Below are positions 24,285 to 35,219 of a DNA stretch of 64,000 bases, piece after piece. This DNA is from an uncultured Bacteroidales bacterium (GTDB lineage: Bacteria > Bacteroidota > Bacteroidia > Bacteroidales > UBA932). The first letter of the stretch is position 1. Each line of letters begins with the position of its first letter. The position numbers and the translations under genes were made by a program. The stretch covers positions 79,410 through 143,409 of the forward strand of contig CALVDG010000002.1 of assembly GCA_944326255.1 (NCBI GenBank), read 5' to 3'. A model generated the notes under the pieces. The model was not told the origin of the DNA. It searched no databases and saw only the letters and a program-made list of their open reading frames with translations.

Positions 24285-25652
24285 CTATAAAAGCGGAACT
24301 ATAAACAGATCCTGCAGGATGAAGACTCCTATTCCGGCCAGATATCCTATCAGAGCCAGCAGACTGATGTGCTTGAAGTACCACATGAAGTTGATGTTCT
24401 CCAGACCCATGGCCACTACACCGGCGGCAGAACCGATAATCAGGATACTTCCGCCGGTACCGGCACAGTATGCCAGCAGATGCCAGAAATCACCGTCGGC
24501 CACAAAATGCGACAGGAAGGCCGGATCGGCCGACGCAGCGATAGCCGCCGCATCGGGTATAGGATACATGCCCATGCTGGCAGCCACCAGAGGCACGTTG
24601 TCGATTACCGAAGAAAGCAGACCTATGACGGTATTGATCGCGTAGATGTTGTGCATTCCCTTGTTGAGACCTTCAGCCATAGCCCCCAGGATGCCGGCGC
24701 TTTCCAGAGCGGAAACGGCCATCAGGATACCCAGAAAGAAAAGAATGGTAGGCATGTCTATGTGCTTGATGACCTTGGAGACCCTGTTCTTGACAGATTC
24801 CTCGACATTGTGTTTACGTCTGTACATCAGGTCGGTATAGAGCCATAGAATACCGAGGGCGAACATCACGCTCATATAGGGAGGCAGGCCTATCACGCTC
24901 TTGAACACGGGCACCATGACCAGAAGCAGGACACCTAGGATCAGGATAGTCTTGCTCTCGCCGCCTGTTATATAAGAAGGTCTGAAAGAAGCGTCCTCGT
25001 TGGTCTGCTGCTGGGCTATCATACCTTTCAGGAATCTGGTTGCAACCGCCGTAGGAATCACCACTGACACCAGACAGGGCAGGATGAGAGAAGCCATCAG
25101 TTTGGCCGTACCCACATTGCCTTTCATCCAGAGCATGATAGTCGTCACGTCTCCGATAGGCGACCATGCTCCGCCGCAGTTGGCCGCGATGATGATAATG
25201 GAGGCAAACAGCCATCTCTCCTTATAGTTGCTGAGCATACGCCGGATGAGCATGACCATGATGATGGTCGTGGTCATATTGTCCAGCACCGAGGACATAA
25301 AGAATGTCAGGAATGCTATCAGCCACATCAGGCGGGTCTTCTTGCGGGTAGTTATGTGACGTGTTATCACCTCGAAGCCGCCGTGCGTGTCTATGATGTC
25401 TACGATGGTCATCGCGCCTATCAGGAACACGATGATCTCGCAGGTGCTGCCGAGAGCGGCCAGCAGGTCCGAGCTTACGACATCGTGTGTCAGGGAAGGA
25501 TCGATTTTAGAAGAAAATACGCTCAGAATGGCCCAAAGCAGGCAGCAGAGGACCAGAGCTACAGAAGATTTACTGACATTGACCTTGTGCTCCATGGCTA
25601 TCATAAGATAACCGAGCACGAAGATCACAATCATTGTATAAATAAGGCTCAT
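24285..25652 (-). CDS. nhaD: Na+/H+ antiporter NhaD
   Basis: A 455-residue integral inner-membrane protein of the ion transporter superfamily, exchanging sodium or lithium for protons. About 11-12 hydrophobic segments span the length. Family hallmarks are visible: FLIGAMTIVDIIDTHGGFEVI, FFMSSVLDNMTTTIIMVMLIRRML, ANCGGAWSPIGDVTTIMLW, and LLSSVIDNVPLVAASMGMY in the second half, with the conserved Asp-Asn pairs of the two inverted repeats. It lies between folC (21 bp) and pncB (6 bp); no functional link to folate or NAD is obvious. Confidence 0.93.
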   Translation of the reverse strand: MSLIYTMIVIFVLGYLMIAMEHKVNVSKSSVALVLCCLLWAILSVFSSKIDPSLTHDVVSSDLLAALGSTCEIIVFLIGAMTIVDIIDTHGGFEVITRHITTRKKTRLMWLIAFLTFFMSSVLDNMTTTIIMVMLIRRMLSNYKERWLFASIIIIAANCGGAWSPIGDVTTIMLWMKGNVGTAKLMASLILPCLVSVVIPTAVATRFLKGMIAQQQTNEDASFRPSYITGGESKTILILGVLLLVMVPVFKSVIGLPPYMSVMFALGILWLYTDLMYRRKHNVEESVKNRVSKVIKHIDMPTILFFLGILMAVSALESAGILGAMAEGLNKGMHNIYAINTVIGLLSSVIDNVPLVAASMGMYPIPDAAAIAASADPAFLSHFVADGDFWHLLAYCAGTGGSILIIGSAAGVVAMGLENINFMWYFKHISLLALIGYLAGIGVFILQDLFIVPLL

Positions 25653-25673
25653 AGTGTTTTTAACATTATTGTT

Positions 25674-27011
25674 TTATATACTAACATTTTTGTTATGCAA
25701 GATTTTGTCCCATACCGCCAGGGCCTCCGCCACCACATAGCTGCTTCCGCCTATAAAGACCACATCATCGGCAGATGCTTTTGACACAGCCAGCCCCACA
25801 GCCTTCTCCACGTCCGGAACAGCTATGGAATTACTCTTCCGGGCTATCTCCACAAGCCGCTCGGCGGGCATTGCCCTGCTGCCGCTGGCCTGAGTCATTA
25901 TATACTCGGCCTCATCCGGGAGCAGGCGGCAAACCGACTCCACATCCTTATCCCCGGCCATGCCGTACACCATTATTATATGCCGTCCATGAGCCTCGGC
26001 TGCCAGCTGACGCATGGAGATCGATACGGCTTCCACATTGTGCCCTATATCGCATATTACCTCGGGCCGAGATGACAGCCTCTCCCACCTTCCTCTCAGG
26101 CCCGTAACGGCAGCCGCACGTATCATCGCCTCATACACTGCAGAGCCTTTGCGGACTGCGCCGTGCCCAAGAACCCCGAGGGCGGTCAGTACTGTTCTGA
26201 TATTCTTCTCCTGACAGTCAGAGTGCAGGTCGGCCTCGGCGGCAGCGGTCTCCGAGCTTACGCAGCCCTCACACATATCCCCCGCACGGTAAAGCCGGCT
26301 TCCGCACTGCTCTGCCTTACTGCTGATCACTTTGAAAGCCTCCTGCGGCACATCCCCCACTACGACAGGTACACCGGGCTTGATGATTCCGGCCTTCTCA
26401 AAAGCTATCTGCTCTATGGTATCTCCAAGCATATCCTTATGGTCAAGGCCTATGGAGGTAATGATACTCAGCTGAGGGGTCACGATGACGGTAGAGTCCA
26501 GTCTTCCTCCCAGACCCGTCTCAATCACAGCCATTCGCACATTCTTCCGCTTGAAATAATCGAAAGCCATGGCAGTGGTGATCTCGAAAAAGGACGGACT
26601 GCGCTCCTCTACGAACGCCTCAGTCCGCCGGCAGAAATCCACGACATCATCCTTGCCTATCATCGTAAAATGCCTTCCGTCTTCCCCTGCCTCTGCACTC
26701 ACCAGCTTTATCCGCTCCCGGAAATCCAACAGATGCGGAGACGTATACAGACCTATGCTCTCTCCAGGATATTCTGCTGCCAGGGCCGCCGCAAGCATAT
26801 GGGCCACCGAGCCCTTGCCGTTCGTCCCGGCAATATGCACTGCTGTCAATGACTTATGAGGGTTCCCGAGATAAGCGGAGAAGTCCGACATGGTCTCCAG
26901 ACCGGGATGATATCCCAAGGCCCCCACCTTCTGAAAGGACGGTGCTATGGAATACAGTCTCTGGACGCATTCGCGGTACATCTTTTCGAGTTCCGGCTCT
27001 ATCTCAGGCAT
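25674..27011 (-). CDS. folC: Bifunctional folylpolyglutamate synthase / dihydrofolate synthase
   Basis: A 445-residue Mur-ligase-fold enzyme adding glutamate to dihydropteroate and tetrahydrofolate. The start region carries LEKMYRECVQRLYSIAPSFQK and GLETMSDFSAYLGNPHKSLTAVHIAGTNGKGSVAHML, with the P-loop GTNGKGS. SPHLLDFRERI, VIETGLGGRLDSTV and TSIGLDHKDMLGDT follow, then the C-terminal domain with VICDIGHNVEAV. I chose ATG at 27011; a longer frame from GTG at 27053 adds 14 residues (FPFLRTKFQN) unlike the family. It is divergent from purL; their -7 boxes are only 4 bp apart. First gene of folC-nhaD-pncB. Confidence 0.95.
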   Translation of the reverse strand: MPEIEPELEKMYRECVQRLYSIAPSFQKVGALGYHPGLETMSDFSAYLGNPHKSLTAVHIAGTNGKGSVAHMLAAALAAEYPGESIGLYTSPHLLDFRERIKLVSAEAGEDGRHFTMIGKDDVVDFCRRTEAFVEERSPSFFEITTAMAFDYFKRKNVRMAVIETGLGGRLDSTVIVTPQLSIITSIGLDHKDMLGDTIEQIAFEKAGIIKPGVPVVVGDVPQEAFKVISSKAEQCGSRLYRAGDMCEGCVSSETAAAEADLHSDCQEKNIRTVLTALGVLGHGAVRKGSAVYEAMIRAAAVTGLRGRWERLSSRPEVICDIGHNVEAVSISMRQLAAEAHGRHIIMVYGMAGDKDVESVCRLLPDEAEYIMTQASGSRAMPAERLVEIARKSNSIAVPDVEKAVGLAVSKASADDVVFIGGSSYVVAEALAVWDKILHNKNVSI

Positions 27012-27057
27012 ATTTTGAAATTTTGTACGCAAAAATGGGAAAATTCTACACACTTAG

Positions 27058-27065
27058 CAAAATTA
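27058..27065 (-). promoter_or_regulatory. -7 promoter element (TAATTTTG) of folC
   Basis: Minus strand TAATTTTG, 46 bp before the folC ATG, back to back with the purL element at 27070-27077. RNA polymerase cannot occupy both at once. Confidence 0.45.
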
Positions 27066-27069
27066 TCCC

Positions 27070-27077
27070 TATTTTTG
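27070..27077 (+). promoter_or_regulatory. -7 promoter element (TATTTTTG) of purL
   Basis: TATTTTTG fits TAnnTTTG and lies 20 bp before the purL ATG at 27098. No clear -33 TTTG. Confidence 0.5.
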
Positions 27078-27097
27078 ACTGTTAAATTATATATAAT

Positions 27098-30000
27098 ATG
27101 GTATACTTTTTCCGCTCCCCAGAGGGGCAAATCATAGCAGTCGGCTCACAGACAGCATTTTCCGCTGAGACTGCAAAGACTCTCAAATGGCTTTTCTCAG
27201 ATGCAGAGCTGCTTCAGGAACCCACAGTAGCGGGTACGTTCATCGGTCCCAGACGCGAGATGATCACTCCGTGGAGTACCGCAGCGGTCGAAATCACCCG
27301 GAATATGAACATCTCCGGCATATCCCGCATCGAAGAATATTTCCCGGTTGAAGAAGGCAGGTACGCCTCCGATGCCGAAATTCCCCACGACAGGATGCTC
27401 CAGCGCATATACCACGGTCTGGACGGAGAGATATTCTCCATAGACCGCCAGCCGGAGCCCATACGGCATATCACTGATTTTGAAGCCTATAACAAAGAGG
27501 AAGGACTGGCTCTCTCGGAAGATGAGATACAGTATCTGAAATCCCTGTCCGAGAAGCTGGGAAGACCGTTGACGGACAGCGAGGTATTCGGCTTCTCACA
27601 GGTCAACTCAGAGCATTGCCGCCACAAGATATTCAACGGCAAGTTCATCATAGACGGAGTGGAGAAAGAGTCTTCCCTTTTCAAGCTCATCAAGAAGACA
27701 TCCGCCGTCAATCCCGGCAGGATAGTCTCCGCATACAAGGACAACTGCGCGTTCATCGAGGGTCCCAAACTCAGGATGTTCCATCCCTCTGCAGCAGCCA
27801 AACCCAGTTTCTTCAAGGAGGAGGAAGTCAAGACCGTCATATCGCTGAAAGCCGAGACACATAACTTCCCCACCACCGTGGAGCCGTTCAACGGAGCGGC
27901 CACAGGCAGCGGAGGAGAGATCAGGGACCGTATCGGAGGCGGCAAGGGCTCCTTCCCCATCGCGGGTACTGCCGTCTACATGACCTCATACCCGCGCATT
28001 GACAGCGGAAGGGACTGGGAAGCCCGCCCTCCGCGCAAATGGCTGTACCAGACACCTGCCGAGATTCTGGTCAAGGCATCCAACGGAGCCTCCGACTTCG
28101 GCAACAAGTTCGGCCAGCCACTTATCTGCGGCTCTCTCCAGACATTCGAGCACACGGAGCAGGATCCTGACGGAGCCGAGCGCAAATACGGCTACGACAA
28201 AGTCGTCATGCTGGCCGGAGGTGTAGGCTTCGCCAAAATGGCCGATGCAGCCAAGGACCGTCCGTCCAAGGGCGATGACATCATCCTCCTCGGCGGTGAC
28301 AACTACCGCATCGGCATGGGCGGAGGAGCCGTATCGTCCGTAGCCACCGGAGAATACGGCAATTCCATAGAGCTGAATGCCATACAGAGAGCCAACCCCG
28401 AGATGCAGAAGAGGGTGTACAACGCGATACGCTCGGTGGCCGAGAAGGAGCACAACTCCATCATATCGATTCACGACCACGGTGCCGGCGGCCACCTGAA
28501 CTGCCTGTCCGAGCTGGTGGAGGAAGTCGGCGGAGACATAGACATATCCAAACTGCCGATAGGCGACCCTACCCTGTCCGACAAGGAGATTATCGGCAAT
28601 GAGAGTCAGGAGCGCATGGGACTCGTAATGAAAAAGTCCGACACTGAGGAACTGCGCAAGATAGCCGAAAGGGAAAGAGCTCCGTTCTACGTAATAGGCG
28701 AGGTCAGCGGCAAGGGCAACTTCACACTTAAGGACAGTCGCAACGGCAATGCGCCCATAGACTTGGAGCTCAGTGACATGTTCGGGTCCACACCTAAGAC
28801 TGTCATGCACGGCTCGTCTCCCAAAGGCGGGGCGGACGGACACGGAGGTTTCAGCAAGCTGGAGAAAGTGCCGTCATCCATGACTCCAGAGGAGCTGACA
28901 GAGGCCATAACGAAGGTGCTGATGCTGGAATCCGTGGCCTGCAAGGACTGGCTGACCAACAAGGTGGACCGTTCGGTTACCGGCCTGATAGCCTGCCAGC
29001 AGTGCTGCGGTGAGCTCCAGCTGCCTCTCAACGACCTGGGAGTTACCGCCATCGGCTATGACGATCCGGAGGGCATAGCAGTCTCAATAGGACATGCCCC
29101 TGTCGCTGCGCTGATAGACCCTGCAGCCGGTTCCCGGCTCGCCATTGCAGAGGCCCTGACCAACATCATCTGGACTCCGATAAAAGACAATATCTACGGC
29201 ATATCCCTGAGCGCCAACTGGATGTGGCCCTGTCGGAACGAAGGCGAGGACGCACGTCTCTATTCGGCGGTACAGGGAGCCAGCGATTTCGCCATATCCC
29301 TGGGCATCAATATACCGACCGGCAAGGACTCCATGTCCATGACTCAGAAATACCCTGACGGCGGGAAAGTTCTTTCGCCCGGGACGCTGATAGTCTCTGC
29401 CTCAGGCGAGAGCAAAAATGTCGGTGCGACCCTGCATCCTGTCATGAGGCAGGACAGCGGCACCACCCTGATGTATATCCCGTTCGTACATATAAATAAA
29501 GGTGAGGACAGTTTCCCGCTCGGAGGTTCTGCCTACGCCACCACTGTCAACAAGGTGGGCGCCAGGACTCCTGACATCTCCGATCCGGAATATTTCAAGA
29601 CCTGCTTCAGTTCGCTGCAGGACGCCATGTTCAACTCCGTGGACAATCCGGTGGTGGCCGGGCACGACATATCGGCCGGAGGTATGGTTACCGCCCTGCT
29701 GGAGATGTGCTTCGCCAATACGGGCGGCGGCGCGGACATAGACCTGAGAGAGTTCGCATCAGCCGACATGCTGCTGTCCGAAGTCCCGGGAGTGATCGTA
29801 CAGGTCAAGGACTCGGGCAAGGAGGAATTCCTGCGCAATCTCGGACAGGTAAAAGCCTATGAGATAGGCCGCCCTGCACAGGGACGCACTCTGAGGGTCC
29901 TCTACGGTGCATCCGGACAGGAACTGGCTCTGGACATAGACGCCATGAGAGACAGCTGGTACCGCACCTCCTGGCTGCTTGACAGCATACAGACCGGAGA

Positions 30001-30850
30001 GAAGCCGGCAGCCGAGAGATACGCCAATTACAAGAAACAGCCTCTGACCTTCGCTTTCCCGAAGCACTTTGACGGGCGGTACACCATGCCGGCCGAGCGC
30101 AGGATCAAGGCGGCCATCATCCGCGAGACCGGCTCCAACGGCGACCGCGAGATGGCCTGGGCTCTGTACATGGCCGGATTTGCAGTAAAGGACGTACATG
30201 TCACCGACCTCGTATCGGGCCGTGAGACCCTGGAGGACGTACAGATGATAGTCTTCGTCGGAGGATTCTCCAATGCCGACACCCTGGGTTCCGCCAAAGG
30301 CTGGGCCGGTGCTCTGCTCTACAACGAGAAAGCCCGCACTGCCATCGAGCGTTTCTACGCCCGCGAGGACACCCTGAGCCTCGGAGTCTGCAACGGCTGC
30401 CAGCTGATGGCCGAGATGGGACTCATCACTCCCGAGCACAAGGAGCTGTCCCCGAAGATGAAGCACAACGAATCGCACAAATACGAGTCCGCGTTTGTCG
30501 GTGTGACCGTCGAGAACTCCCCTTCCATCCTGCTGTCTTCACTGCAGGGTTCCAAGCTCGGAATATGGGTGGCCCACGGTGAAGGCCGCTTCTCATTCCC
30601 CAGACCGATAGAAGAATACAATATCGCTCTCAGATACAACTACAACGCTTATCCCGGCAATCCCAACGGCTCACCTGAGGCCGTAGCCGGAGTATGCTCC
30701 CCCGACGGCCGTCACCTGGCCATGATGCCCCACCCGGAACGCTGCCTCAGGCCTTGGAACTGGGCCTGGTATCCCGACAGGGACAGCGATACGGTAACTC
30801 CCTGGATTGAACTGTTCATAAACGGAAGAGTATGGCTGGAAAGACGCTGA
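27098..30850 (+). CDS. purL: Phosphoribosylformylglycinamidine synthase (large, single-chain form)
   Basis: A 1250-residue enzyme of purine synthesis making FGAM from FGAR, ATP and glutamine. It contains the linker domain ([19 protein letters not shown], about 155-175), the duplicated ATP/FGAR-binding halves ([65 protein letters not shown]) and a C-terminal glutaminase domain with nucleophile near Cys1098 (GVCNGCQLM) and the His/Glu pair in MMPHPERC. Fused PurL/PurQ of this size occurs in gamma-proteobacteria and Bacteroidota. Its 3' end overlaps phoH by 19 bp. Own promoter, divergent from folC. Confidence 0.97.
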   Translation: MVYFFRSPEGQIIAVGSQTAFSAETAKTLKWLFSDAELLQEPTVAGTFIGPRREMITPWSTAAVEITRNMNISGISRIEEYFPVEEGRYASDAEIPHDRMLQRIYHGLDGEIFSIDRQPEPIRHITDFEAYNKEEGLALSEDEIQYLKSLSEKLGRPLTDSEVFGFSQVNSEHCRHKIFNGKFIIDGVEKESSLFKLIKKTSAVNPGRIVSAYKDNCAFIEGPKLRMFHPSAAAKPSFFKEEEVKTVISLKAETHNFPTTVEPFNGAATGSGGEIRDRIGGGKGSFPIAGTAVYMTSYPRIDSGRDWEARPPRKWLYQTPAEILVKASNGASDFGNKFGQPLICGSLQTFEHTEQDPDGAERKYGYDKVVMLAGGVGFAKMADAAKDRPSKGDDIILLGGDNYRIGMGGGAVSSVATGEYGNSIELNAIQRANPEMQKRVYNAIRSVAEKEHNSIISIHDHGAGGHLNCLSELVEEVGGDIDISKLPIGDPTLSDKEIIGNESQERMGLVMKKSDTEELRKIAERERAPFYVIGEVSGKGNFTLKDSRNGNAPIDLELSDMFGSTPKTVMHGSSPKGGADGHGGFSKLEKVPSSMTPEELTEAITKVLMLESVACKDWLTNKVDRSVTGLIACQQCCGELQLPLNDLGVTAIGYDDPEGIAVSIGHAPVAALIDPAAGSRLAIAEALTNIIWTPIKDNIYGISLSANWMWPCRNEGEDARLYSAVQGASDFAISLGINIPTGKDSMSMTQKYPDGGKVLSPGTLIVSASGESKNVGATLHPVMRQDSGTTLMYIPFVHINKGEDSFPLGGSAYATTVNKVGARTPDISDPEYFKTCFSSLQDAMFNSVDNPVVAGHDISAGGMVTALLEMCFANTGGGADIDLREFASADMLLSEVPGVIVQVKDSGKEEFLRNLGQVKAYEIGRPAQGRTLRVLYGASGQELALDIDAMRDSWYRTSWLLDSIQTGEKPAAERYANYKKQPLTFAFPKHFDGRYTMPAERRIKAAIIRETGSNGDREMAWALYMAGFAVKDVHVTDLVSGRETLEDVQMIVFVGGFSNADTLGSAKGWAGALLYNEKARTAIERFYAREDTLSLGVCNGCQLMAEMGLITPEHKELSPKMKHNESHKYESAFVGVTVENSPSILLSSLQGSKLGIWVAHGEGRFSFPRPIEEYNIALRYNYNAYPGNPNGSPEAVAGVCSPDGRHLAMMPHPERCLRPWNWAWYPDRDSDTVTPWIELFINGRVWLERR

Positions 30851-32226
30851 AACGCTTCAAGAACGACTTTAGGAACACTGACAGCCACCCGGGGCGGCCA
30901 CCCAAGATATTTGTCTTGGACACCAATGTCATCCTGCATGACAGCCGCTCCATCTTCAACTTCCAGGACAACGACATCTACATCCCTGTAAGTGTCATCG
31001 AGGAGCTGGACAAGTTCAAGAAAGGCGACGACAACCTCGGCTACAACGCCAGGGCTTTTGTGCGGGAGCTGGACCGCATCTCGGACAATACCCTGTTCGA
31101 CCAGGGCATCAGCCTCGGCAAAGGACGCGGTCACATAAAGATAGAGATGGGACACGGCTACACTCAGGCTATGAGGGACTCGCTGATAGACGACATCCCC
31201 GACCACCGTATCATAGCCACGGCCGTATGGCTGCGGGACAACACTCCCGACCGCAAGGTAATCCTAGTCACCAAGGACGTCAATATGAGGCTGAAAGCCA
31301 AGGCACTCGGCCTTATGGCGCAGGATTACCTCTCCGACAAGGTAGAGGAAAAACGGGTAGTCAGGACCGAAAAGGAAGTGCTGACTGTACGGAATATGAA
31401 GGATTCCCTCATCCGCCGGATAGACTCGGACGCGGACGGAATCCCCTATTCTGAGCTAGGACTGCGGCGCAGACCTGCCTGCAACCAATACTACAGGATA
31501 TTTGACAGCAACCGCAACGTGACCCTGGCCAGGTATGACAACCGGAGCCGCTGTATTGTCAAGGTAAGGCCACAGACAGCCTTCGGCATTGAGCCGCGCA
31601 ATGACGAGCAGATTCTCGCCCTGGATGCCGTACTGAATCCGGATATCAAGCTGATAGCCCTGACAGGCCGGGCCGGCACTGGCAAGACCCTGCTGGCCCT
31701 GGCAGGAGCCCTGGCTCAGGCCGGCAGGTACGAGCAGATACTGCTCTCCCGGCCGGTGATTCCCCTTAAGAACCAGGAACTGGGTTTCCTGCCCGGCTCT
31801 GTGGAGAAAAAGATCAGTCCGTACATGCTGCCGCTGTTCGACAACCTGGCCGTCATCAAGAGCTGCTACGGCCCGGGCAGCAAGGAAGTAGCGCAGATCG
31901 ACGACATGCTCAAAACGGAGAAGCTGCTCATCAATCCTCTGGCCTATATCCGCGGACGCAGCCTCGGCAACGTGTTCTTCATCGTGGACGAGTCCCAGAA
32001 CCTGACTCCCCACGAGGTCAAGACCATCATCACAAGGGCCGGCGAGGGCACCAAGATAGTCTTCACGGGCGACATCTACCAGATAGACCAGCCTTATCTG
32101 GACTTCTACTCCAACGGACTGACCCACCTGTGCGACAAGTTTTTCGGACAAAGCGTGTTTGCGCACATCAACATGACAAGAGGAGAGCGCAGCGAACTTT
32201 CCGGCCTCGCCGACAAACTTTTATAA
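30832..32226 (+). CDS. PhoH family ATPase with N-terminal PIN domain (PhoH2-type)
   Basis: A 464-residue protein. Residues about 22-165 are a PIN nuclease domain ([17 protein letters not shown], with acidic residues in [25 protein letters not shown] and [11 protein letters not shown]). Residues about 240-460 are the PhoH ATPase: Walker [25 protein letters not shown], Walker [23 protein letters not shown], and [14 protein letters not shown]-PhoH proteins (PhoH2, YlaK) are described as RNA helicase/ribonucleases. The start codon lies inside the last codons of purL, in a different frame, suggesting translational coupling. Confidence 0.92.
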   Translation: MAGKTLKRFKNDFRNTDSHPGRPPKIFVLDTNVILHDSRSIFNFQDNDIYIPVSVIEELDKFKKGDDNLGYNARAFVRELDRISDNTLFDQGISLGKGRGHIKIEMGHGYTQAMRDSLIDDIPDHRIIATAVWLRDNTPDRKVILVTKDVNMRLKAKALGLMAQDYLSDKVEEKRVVRTEKEVLTVRNMKDSLIRRIDSDADGIPYSELGLRRRPACNQYYRIFDSNRNVTLARYDNRSRCIVKVRPQTAFGIEPRNDEQILALDAVLNPDIKLIALTGRAGTGKTLLALAGALAQAGRYEQILLSRPVIPLKNQELGFLPGSVEKKISPYMLPLFDNLAVIKSCYGPGSKEVAQIDDMLKTEKLLINPLAYIRGRSLGNVFFIVDESQNLTPHEVKTIITRAGEGTKIVFTGDIYQIDQPYLDFYSNGLTHLCDKFFGQSVFAHINMTRGERSELSGLADKLL

Positions 32227-32257
32227 AAAGGCTGTTTTATGTTTTTCCGATTTTTAC

Positions 32258-32265
32258 TATTTTTG
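32258..32265 (+). promoter_or_regulatory. -7 promoter element (TATTTTTG) of ppdK
   Basis: TATTTTTG with TTTT at 32235-32238 (19-bp spacer), in the 80-bp gap after phoH, 41 bp before the ppdK ATG. Confidence 0.5.
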
Positions 32266-32306
32266 CGCCTGACATATCAGACCAAATTTAACTAATTTTA
32301 TATTCT

Positions 32307-35021
32307 ATGTCAAACAAACGAGTTTATTTCTTTGGAGGTAAAGAGGCCGAAGGAAACGGTTCAATGAGAAACCTCCTTGGCGGTAAAGGTGCCAACCTCG
32401 CTGAGATGTGTACACTCGGAATGCCTGTACCCGCAGGATTCACCATCACAACAGAGTGCTGCACAGAGTATTACAATCTGGGATGCAAATATCCCGCAGA
32501 TCTGGAGAAAGAGGTCAACGACGCACTTGCCCGCGCAGAGAAGATGATGGGCAGAAAATTCGGGGATAAGGAGAACCCTCTCCTCGTATCCTGCCGCTCC
32601 GGAGCACGCTCATCCATGCCCGGAATGATGGAGACAGTCTTGAATATCGGACTTTGTTCCGCAACCATACCCGGGATGATCGCCAAGACGCAGAATCCCC
32701 GCTTCGTATACGATGCCTACCGCCGTCTGATCATGATGTACTCGGACGTGGTGATGGAAAAGGCAGAGGGCATCGAGCCCGCTGAAGGCCAGGGCATCAG
32801 GGTTCAGCTTGACAGGATGCTCGGCGAGCTTAAAGCCAGGAAGGGCTACAAGAGCGATACAGACCTGACCGAGGATGACCTCAAGCAGCTCTGCGCTGAC
32901 TTCAAGGTTCGCGTAAAGCAGGTTCTCGGCAAGGAATTCCCCGACAACGCTTACGAGCAGCTCTGGGGCGGTATCGGAGCCGTGTTCAAATCATGGAACG
33001 GAAAGAGGGCCATTGCTTACCGCCGCATCGAGGGCATACCCGATGACTGGGGTACAGCCGTGAATGTACAGGCCATGGTATTCGGCAACATGGGTGACAA
33101 CTCCGCTACAGGAGTGGCGTTCTCCCGTAACCCCGCTACAGGTGAGAACAAGTTCTACGGAGAATGGCTCATCAACGCCCAGGGCGAGGACGTGGTCGCA
33201 GGTATCCGTACCCCCAACCCTCTGAACGAGGCCACCAAGAACGAGCACAACCGCAATCTCGCATCCCTCGAGACCGCAATGCCCGAGGTTTATAAAGAGC
33301 TGGATGACATCCAGAACCATCTTGAGGACCACTTCAAGGACATGCAGGACATCGAGTTCACCATACAGGACGGCAAGCTCTGGATGCTCCAGTGCCGTGT
33401 CGGCAAGAGAACCGGACTGGCTGCCCTCAATATGGCGATGGACATGCTCCACGAGGGCCTTATTGACGAGAAGACAGCCGTCATGAGAGTGGCTCCCGGC
33501 CAGCTTGACGAACTCCTCCACCCCATCCTCAATCCTTCTGCTGAAAAGAAAGCCACAGTCATCGCACAGGGTCTGCCCGCAGGCCCCGGAGGCTCAGTCG
33601 GCAAGATAGTATTCACAGCCGAGGATGCCGTTGCAGCAGCCGCACGTAAGGAAAAAGTAATCCTCGTCCGCGAGGAGACCAATCCCGAGGACGTAGAGGG
33701 AATGCGTGCAGCCGACGGTCTGCTCACCGCACGCGGAGGTATGACATCACACGCGGCTCTCGTTGCCCGCGGATGGGGCAAATGCTGCATCGTAGGCTGC
33801 GACGCCCTGCATATCAACCTGGAAGCCAAGACCCTCACCATCAACGGCAAGACATATAAGGAAGGAGACGTATTCTCACTCAACGGAAGCAAGGGTTTCG
33901 TATACGACGTACCCGTTGAGACCATGGACGCATCTGAGAATCCCCGTTTCGTAGAATACATGACCCTCGTGGACAAGTACCGCAGACTGGGTGTGCGTAC
34001 CAACGCCGACACTCCCGAGGACGCTGCAAGGGCTCTCTCGTTCGGAGCCGAGGGTATCGGCCTCTTCCGTATAGAGCACATGTTCTACGGTGCTCATTCA
34101 GAAGCTCCTCTGTCCAAGCTCAGAAAGATGATTCTCTCCAAGACCTACGAAGAGAGAAAAGACGCGCTGGCAGAACTGGAGCCTTATATCAAGGATGCCG
34201 TAAAGAACACGTTGAAGGTAATGGACGGCAAGCCCGTTACTTTCCGTCTGCTCGACCCGCCTCTCCATGAGTTCGTGCCTCAGACTCCCGAGAAAGAGGC
34301 TGAACTGGCCAAAGAGCTGGGCGTAAGCGTAGACGATATTGAAAAACGCGGCGAGAGCCTGCATGAGGTCAACCCCATGATGGGACACCGCGGAGTACGT
34401 CTGGGTGTCACATACCCCGAGATAAGCGAGACACAGTTCCGCGCTATCTTCAACGCTACTGCCGAACTGATCAAGGAAGGCCTCAATCCCAGACCTGAAA
34501 TCATGATACCCGTCACCATCATCGTCCGCGAGCTCGACTTCCAGAAGAAGATCTGCGACCGCGTACACGACGAGGTGGAGAAAGCGACCGGAGTGACTAT
34601 CAACTATCTCTATGGTACTATGATAGAGATTCCGAGAGCAGCCCTGCTGGCCAACTTCATGGCCAAGACGGCCCAGTTCTTCTCATTCGGCACCAACGAT
34701 CTGACCCAGATGACATTCGGATTCTCCCGCGACGACATCGGTGCCTTCATGAACGACTACCTGGAGAACAAGCTTCTTGATGCCGACCCGTTCCAGACTA
34801 TTGATATCGAGTCGGTCGGCAAACTGATAGATATAGGCGTACAGGGCGGACGCAGCACCAATCCGAAACTGAAGGTAGGTATCTGCGGCGAGCACGGAGG
34901 AGATCCCGCATCCGTAGAGTTCTGCCACAAGATAGGCATGGACTATGTGTCCTGCTCTCCTTTCAGGGTGCCTATCGCACGTCTGGCTGCGGCGCAGGCT
35001 GCAATCAAAGCCGAAAGGTAA
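32307..35021 (+). CDS. ppdK: Pyruvate, phosphate dikinase
   Basis: A 904-residue cytosolic enzyme converting pyruvate, ATP and phosphate to PEP, AMP and pyrophosphate, reversibly. Domains in order: ATP-grasp domain with GGKGANLAEMCTLGMPVPAGFTI at the start, the phosphohistidine swivelling domain with catalytic His near 482 (GGMTSHAALVARGWGKCCIVGC), and the C-terminal PEP/pyruvate TIM barrel with IGLFRIEHMFYG, SFGTNDLTQMTFGFSRDD and the catalytic Cys in VGICGEHGGDPASV. Length is typical. It has its own promoter and a strong terminator, so it is a single-gene unit. Confidence 0.97.
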   Translation: MSNKRVYFFGGKEAEGNGSMRNLLGGKGANLAEMCTLGMPVPAGFTITTECCTEYYNLGCKYPADLEKEVNDALARAEKMMGRKFGDKENPLLVSCRSGARSSMPGMMETVLNIGLCSATIPGMIAKTQNPRFVYDAYRRLIMMYSDVVMEKAEGIEPAEGQGIRVQLDRMLGELKARKGYKSDTDLTEDDLKQLCADFKVRVKQVLGKEFPDNAYEQLWGGIGAVFKSWNGKRAIAYRRIEGIPDDWGTAVNVQAMVFGNMGDNSATGVAFSRNPATGENKFYGEWLINAQGEDVVAGIRTPNPLNEATKNEHNRNLASLETAMPEVYKELDDIQNHLEDHFKDMQDIEFTIQDGKLWMLQCRVGKRTGLAALNMAMDMLHEGLIDEKTAVMRVAPGQLDELLHPILNPSAEKKATVIAQGLPAGPGGSVGKIVFTAEDAVAAAARKEKVILVREETNPEDVEGMRAADGLLTARGGMTSHAALVARGWGKCCIVGCDALHINLEAKTLTINGKTYKEGDVFSLNGSKGFVYDVPVETMDASENPRFVEYMTLVDKYRRLGVRTNADTPEDAARALSFGAEGIGLFRIEHMFYGAHSEAPLSKLRKMILSKTYEERKDALAELEPYIKDAVKNTLKVMDGKPVTFRLLDPPLHEFVPQTPEKEAELAKELGVSVDDIEKRGESLHEVNPMMGHRGVRLGVTYPEISETQFRAIFNATAELIKEGLNPRPEIMIPVTIIVRELDFQKKICDRVHDEVEKATGVTINYLYGTMIEIPRAALLANFMAKTAQFFSFGTNDLTQMTFGFSRDDIGAFMNDYLENKLLDADPFQTIDIESVGKLIDIGVQGGRSTNPKLKVGICGEHGGDPASVEFCHKIGMDYVSCSPFRVPIARLAAAQAAIKAER

Positions 35022-35043
35022 CAGTACCTACAGTTTATATTCG

Positions 35044-35073
35044 GGCCGGTTCACTTTGGACCGGCCTTTTTTT
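35044..35073 (+). terminator. Intrinsic terminator of ppdK
   Basis: Stem GGCCGGTTC / GGACCGGCC (9 bp, one G-U), ACTTT loop, then seven T. It separates ppdK from the five-gene exported cassette. Confidence 0.88.
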
Positions 35074-35098
35074 GTCACATTGTTCGGAATTACGCATA

Positions 35099-35113
35099 TT
35101 TATCGTATATTTG
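35099..35113 (+). promoter_or_regulatory. Upstream copy of a duplicated promoter element
   Basis: TTTATCGTATATTTG, containing the -7 box TATATTTG (35106-35113). The same 15 bp recur at 35173-35187, 74 bp downstream. Both point toward the cassette at 35220. Confidence 0.5.
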
Positions 35114-35172
35114 ACTTCGTCATTTATACTGTGCACCTCGGCAATTGTAAGTAAACTTGCATTGCTCTCGGT

Positions 35173-35187
35173 TTTATCGTATATTTG
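35173..35187 (+). promoter_or_regulatory. Downstream copy of the duplicated promoter element
   Basis: Second exact copy of the 15-bp element, -7 box TATATTTG at 35180-35187, CTTG 22 bp upstream. It lies 32 bp before the ATG at 35220 and is the likelier main promoter of the five-gene cassette. Confidence 0.55.
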
Positions 35188-35219
35188 TAATATTTGAATA
35201 CCCTAAATGCAGAATAAAT

